DNA of 64,000 bases. It comes from Palsa-504 sp963835775. GTDB lineage: Bacteria > Actinomycetota > Actinomycetes > Streptosporangiales > Streptosporangiaceae. Of this stretch, positions 61,937 through 64,000 are shown in pieces. The position numbers were made by a program, and so were the translations under genes. Each line of letters starts with the position of its first letter. Positions within the stretch are counted from its first letter, which is position 1. The notes beneath the pieces were generated by a model, which was not told the DNA's origin, searched no databases, and was given only the letters and a program-made list of their open reading frames with translations. The stretch covers positions 248,001-312,000 of the forward strand of contig CAWIHB010000007.1 in assembly GCA_963835775.1 (NCBI GenBank), given 5' to 3'.

Positions 61937-62632
61937 ATGATGAACGGCGCGGACGGCTCCGGCCCGCAGCTCTGGCTGGTCAGGCACGGTGAGAGCACCT
62001 GGAACATGCGGGGCCTGGCCCAGGGCCACGACGACCGGGCGGAGCTGACCCGGCGCGGCCTCCAGCAGGCGCGGGCGGTGGCCAGCGAGCTGGGCGGTCA
62101 CCCGATCGGGACGCTGTACGCCAGCGATCTGCGGCGCGCGCGGCAGACCGCGGCCCCGGTGGCCGCGGCGCTCGGGCTGCGGGTGCGGTACGACGCCCGG
62201 CTGCGCGAGCGGTGCCTCGGGGTGCTGGAGGGCAGCGCCGCCGCGGCGGTCCCGGCCGCGGCCAGCGGCCTGGACGGGCAGCGCGTGGCCGATGCTGACG
62301 CCCGGCCCGACGGCGGCGAGTCGCTGCGCGATTTCTACCGCCGGACAGCCGAGTTCGCCGCGGACCTAGCCGGGTCCTGGCCCGCGGCCGGGGGCCGGGA
62401 CATCGCGGTGGTGGCGCACGGCGGCACGCTGCGGATGCTGTCCGCCCGGCTGACCGGCACCCCGATCGAGGAGATGCGCTGGGAGCCGCTCGGCAACGGC
62501 TGCATTCTGCGCTTCCCGGCCGCCCGGCTGACCGCTGCCGCTGCCCGGCTGACCCCCGCCCGGCTGACCCCCGCCCGGCTGACCCCCGCCCGGCTGACCC
62601 CCGCCTGGCTGACCTCGGCCATGGACCGATGA
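61937..62632 (+). CDS. Histidine phosphatase family protein, candidate partner of ComA
   Basis: A 231-residue phosphoglycerate-mutase-like phosphatase: QLWLVRHGESTWNMRG (phospho-His H17), second Arg in LYASDLRRARQTA, Glu in RCLGVLEG and the second His in VVAHGGTLRML. The C-terminus has five in-frame LTPAR repeats. It is translationally tied to comA (comA's upstream ATG overlaps its stop; the better start is 21 bases later). Since the CoM route needs removal of phosphate from phosphosulfolactate and no classical ComB is in view, this enzyme could do that; a general phosphatase role is equally possible. Confidence 0.85.
   Translation: MMNGADGSGPQLWLVRHGESTWNMRGLAQGHDDRAELTRRGLQQARAVASELGGHPIGTLYASDLRRARQTAAPVAAALGLRVRYDARLRERCLGVLEGSAAAAVPAAASGLDGQRVADADARPDGGESLRDFYRRTAEFAADLAGSWPAAGGRDIAVVAHGGTLRMLSARLTGTPIEEMRWEPLGNGCILRFPAARLTAAAARLTPARLTPARLTPARLTPAWLTSAMDR
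62530..62616 (+). repeat. 15-bp in-frame repeat at the C-terminus of the phosphatase
   Basis: Unit CGGCTGACCCCCGCC, about five copies plus diverged ones, encoding LTPAR immediately before the stop. Confidence 0.85.
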
Positions 62633-62652
62633 GATTGCGAAAGGACGAACCG

Positions 62653-63417
62653 ATGAACCCGACCACCTTGCAGTTGCCGCGCCGGACGGACAAGCCCCGC
62701 CGGAGCGGGCTGACCATGGTCATCGACGGCGGGCTGCCGGTGGGGCTGTTCGCCGACCTGATATCGTCGGCGGCCGAGTACATCGATGTGGTCAAGTTCG
62801 GCTGGGGCACCGCGGTGGTGACCGGCGGGCTGCGGGACAAGATCGGGGTGCTGGACTCCTGCGGCATCGGGTTCTACTTCGGCGGGACGCTGTTCGAGAA
62901 GTACGTGCTGCAGGGGCGGTTCGACGACTACCGGCGGTTCTGCCTGGAGTACGGGTGCTGCCGGGTGGAGGTCTCGAACGGGACGATCCCGATGTCCAAC
63001 GCGGAAAAGGCGAGCTATGTCCGCAAGCTGGCCGGCGACTTCACCGTGGTGTCCGAGGTCGGGTTCAAGGACCCGGTTCGGTCCGAGCAGCTGCCGCCCA
63101 GCAGGTGGGTGGAGTACATCAACGAGGACCTGGAGGCGGGCGCCAGCCTGGTCACGCTGGAGGCCAGGGAGAGCGGCAAGTCGGGCATCTGCCGGCCGGA
63201 CGGCGCGCTGCGGTTCGGGCTGATCGAGGACGTGCTGGCCTCGGGCCTGCAGCCGGATCAGCTGCTGTTCGAGGCGCCCACCACCGGGCTGCAGGCCTAC
63301 TTCATCACCAGGCTCGGGCCCGACGTGAACCTGGGCAACGTGCCGGCCCCCGCGGTCCTCGGGCTGGAGACCCTGCGCCTGGGCCTGCGGGCCGACACGC
63401 TGACCGCTTTCGAATAA
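62653..63417 (+). CDS. comA: Phosphosulfolactate synthase (ComA)
   Basis: A 254-residue TIM-barrel enzyme closely matching ComA: GLTMVIDGGLP (19-29), VVKFGWGT (46-53), the GGTLFEKY block (77-84), VEVSNGTIP, SEVGFKDP, LEARESGKSGI (169-179), LLFEAPTTGLQAYFI and VLGLETLRLGLRADT (235-249). It adds sulfite to phosphoenolpyruvate, giving (R)-2-phospho-3-sulfolactate, the first dedicated step to coenzyme M. ATG 62653 has AAAGGA seven bases before it; ATG 62629 overlapping the phosphatase stop is an alternative. Pairs functionally with the CoM-using enzymes at 482-8648. Confidence 0.93.
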   Translation: MNPTTLQLPRRTDKPRRSGLTMVIDGGLPVGLFADLISSAAEYIDVVKFGWGTAVVTGGLRDKIGVLDSCGIGFYFGGTLFEKYVLQGRFDDYRRFCLEYGCCRVEVSNGTIPMSNAEKASYVRKLAGDFTVVSEVGFKDPVRSEQLPPSRWVEYINEDLEAGASLVTLEARESGKSGICRPDGALRFGLIEDVLASGLQPDQLLFEAPTTGLQAYFITRLGPDVNLGNVPAPAVLGLETLRLGLRADTLTAFE

Positions 63418-63427
63418 GAGGCAACCG

Positions 63428-63835
63428 ATGCGGACCACCTTTGACGTCTTCCACCTGGCCATTCCCGTGCACGACCTGGACGCGGCCCAGGACTTCTACG
63501 TGACCCTGCTCGGCTGCAAGCTGGCCCGCCGCTACCCAGACCGGATCACCGTAGACTTCTTCGGCGATCAGCTGGTCTGCCACCTGACCGAGGGCGGGCC
63601 GCCGGTGGAGCGGCCGCCGAGCCTGTACCCGCGGCACTTCGGCGTGACGTTCCGCGACCCGGCCGATTTCGACGCCCTGCACGCCCTGGCGGTCCTGCGC
63701 AAGATCCCGTTCTACGCCGACATCTCGATCCGGTTCGAGGCCATGGCCGAAGAACACCGCACGTTCGTGCTGCTCGACCCGTCGGGCAACCTGCTGGAGT
63801 TCAAGCATTACCGCGATCCCCGGATGATGTACTGA
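63428..63835 (+). CDS. VOC (glyoxalase/dioxygenase) superfamily protein
   Basis: A 135-residue VOC protein: VFHLAIPVHDLDAAQDFYVTLLGCKLARRYPD (metal His in FHLAI), RHFGVTFRDPADFDAL (second His) and LLDPSGNLLEFKHYRDP (Glu near the end). Both beta-alpha-beta-beta-beta units are present. It could be a lyase, isomerase or dioxygenase; the substrate is unknown. It follows comA by ten bases, and its stop overlaps the next start (TGATG), so it belongs to the comA operon and may act in a later CoM or sulfonate step. Confidence 0.88.
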   Translation: MRTTFDVFHLAIPVHDLDAAQDFYVTLLGCKLARRYPDRITVDFFGDQLVCHLTEGGPPVERPPSLYPRHFGVTFRDPADFDALHALAVLRKIPFYADISIRFEAMAEEHRTFVLLDPSGNLLEFKHYRDPRMMY

Positions 63836-64000
63836 TGGCGCGACGCAGGCTCAACCAGGTCGACGCCATGCGCCCGATCAAGCAGGCGGGCGTGATCAGC
63901 ACCCATTCGATCCAGTACTTCGCGCCCGCGTCGGCCACAGTGACCGCGAACGCCGCGCTGCTGCTGACGCACGTGTCACGGGATGGCTTCTTCTTCATCT
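63835..64000 (+). CDS. Unrecognised protein, 5' end only
   Basis: Begins at ATG 63835, overlapping the VOC stop by one base, and is open to the window end (55 residues). The sequence runs ARRRLNQVDAMRPIKQAGVI, then THSIQYFAPASATVTANAAL and ends SRDGFFFI. I do not recognise the family. It is clearly the fourth gene of the comA operon. Confidence 0.7.
   Translation, partial: MARRRLNQVDAMRPIKQAGVISTHSIQYFAPASATVTANAALLLTHVSRDGFFFI

Overview
The window is very GC-rich, densely packed DNA with GTG and TTG starts, many four-base start/stop overlaps and actinobacterial hallmark families (sigK-rskA, DUF1707, SCO6745-like, WYL, DUF222-HNH, DUF4331, FHA-free MoxR/DUF58/DUF4129 block). It is best read as a chromosomal segment of a high-GC actinomycete. 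No rRNA, tRNA or CRISPR array was seen. The species cannot be named from the sequence.

Region 1 (1-10344, all minus strand) is the most striking part: a coenzyme M (CoM) dependent epoxide/ketone pathway like the one known from Xanthobacter and Rhodococcus. It carries a MetE-fold zinc enzyme placed where an epoxyalkane:CoM transferase would be, two short-chain dehydrogenases (one a close match to R-hydroxypropyl-CoM dehydrogenase, including both sulfonate-binding arginines) and a clear NADPH:2-ketopropyl-CoM oxidoreductase/carboxylase. Mixed in are a two-subunit thiamine-diphosphate E1 dehydrogenase, two MEDS-domain sensors, one intact PucR/CdaR-type regulator and one PucR paralogue broken by an internal deletion. 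The far end of the window (61937-64000) holds phosphosulfolactate synthase ComA, the first step of CoM synthesis, coupled to a histidine phosphatase, a VOC protein and an unrecognised partial gene. So both the use and the start of synthesis of CoM lie within 64 kb. No alkene or alkane monooxygenase is in view.

Region 2 (10427-23208): GNAT acetyltransferase, zinc-ribbon protein, polyhydroxyalkanoate genes phaC-phaB (a possible sink for acetoacetate made by region 1), a frameshifted secreted-repeat lipoprotein with a DUF4405 membrane partner, a DUF222/HNH protein, a LysE exporter, a 10-copy 27-bp array, and a Tat-peptide/DUF4331/sigK-rskA group. Region 3 (23294-34345): heterodimeric ABC exporter, flippase-like membrane protein, several actinobacterial orphans, and a divergent pair of an HExxH protein and a TetR-TPR fusion that share a sequence motif at both edges of the HExxH gene.

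Region 4 (34325-46879): a five-gene MoxR-DUF58-DUF4129 operon with start/stop overlaps, DUF1707 protein, glycogen debranching enzyme GlgX, a broken sensor kinase beside an intact response regulator, two DUF202 proteins and Mug DNA glycosylase. Region 5 (46948-49933) is a scar-like junction: an XRE-type regulator, a serine recombinase cut at its catalytic end and a fragment of an FAD oxidoreductase. Region 6 (50031-61834): GntR-ABC transporter operon with an operator over its start, a 1013-residue cyclase-like/ATPase/TPR/LuxR regulator, DinB-like and WYL divergent pair, AlkB-like dioxygenase, SGNH hydrolase, and a two-component system.

Across the whole window, short tandem repeats are unusually common. 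Many are in frame and sit at the very end, or in a linker, of otherwise ordinary genes. A separate motif with core CACGGACCGTTCGGC recurs five times.
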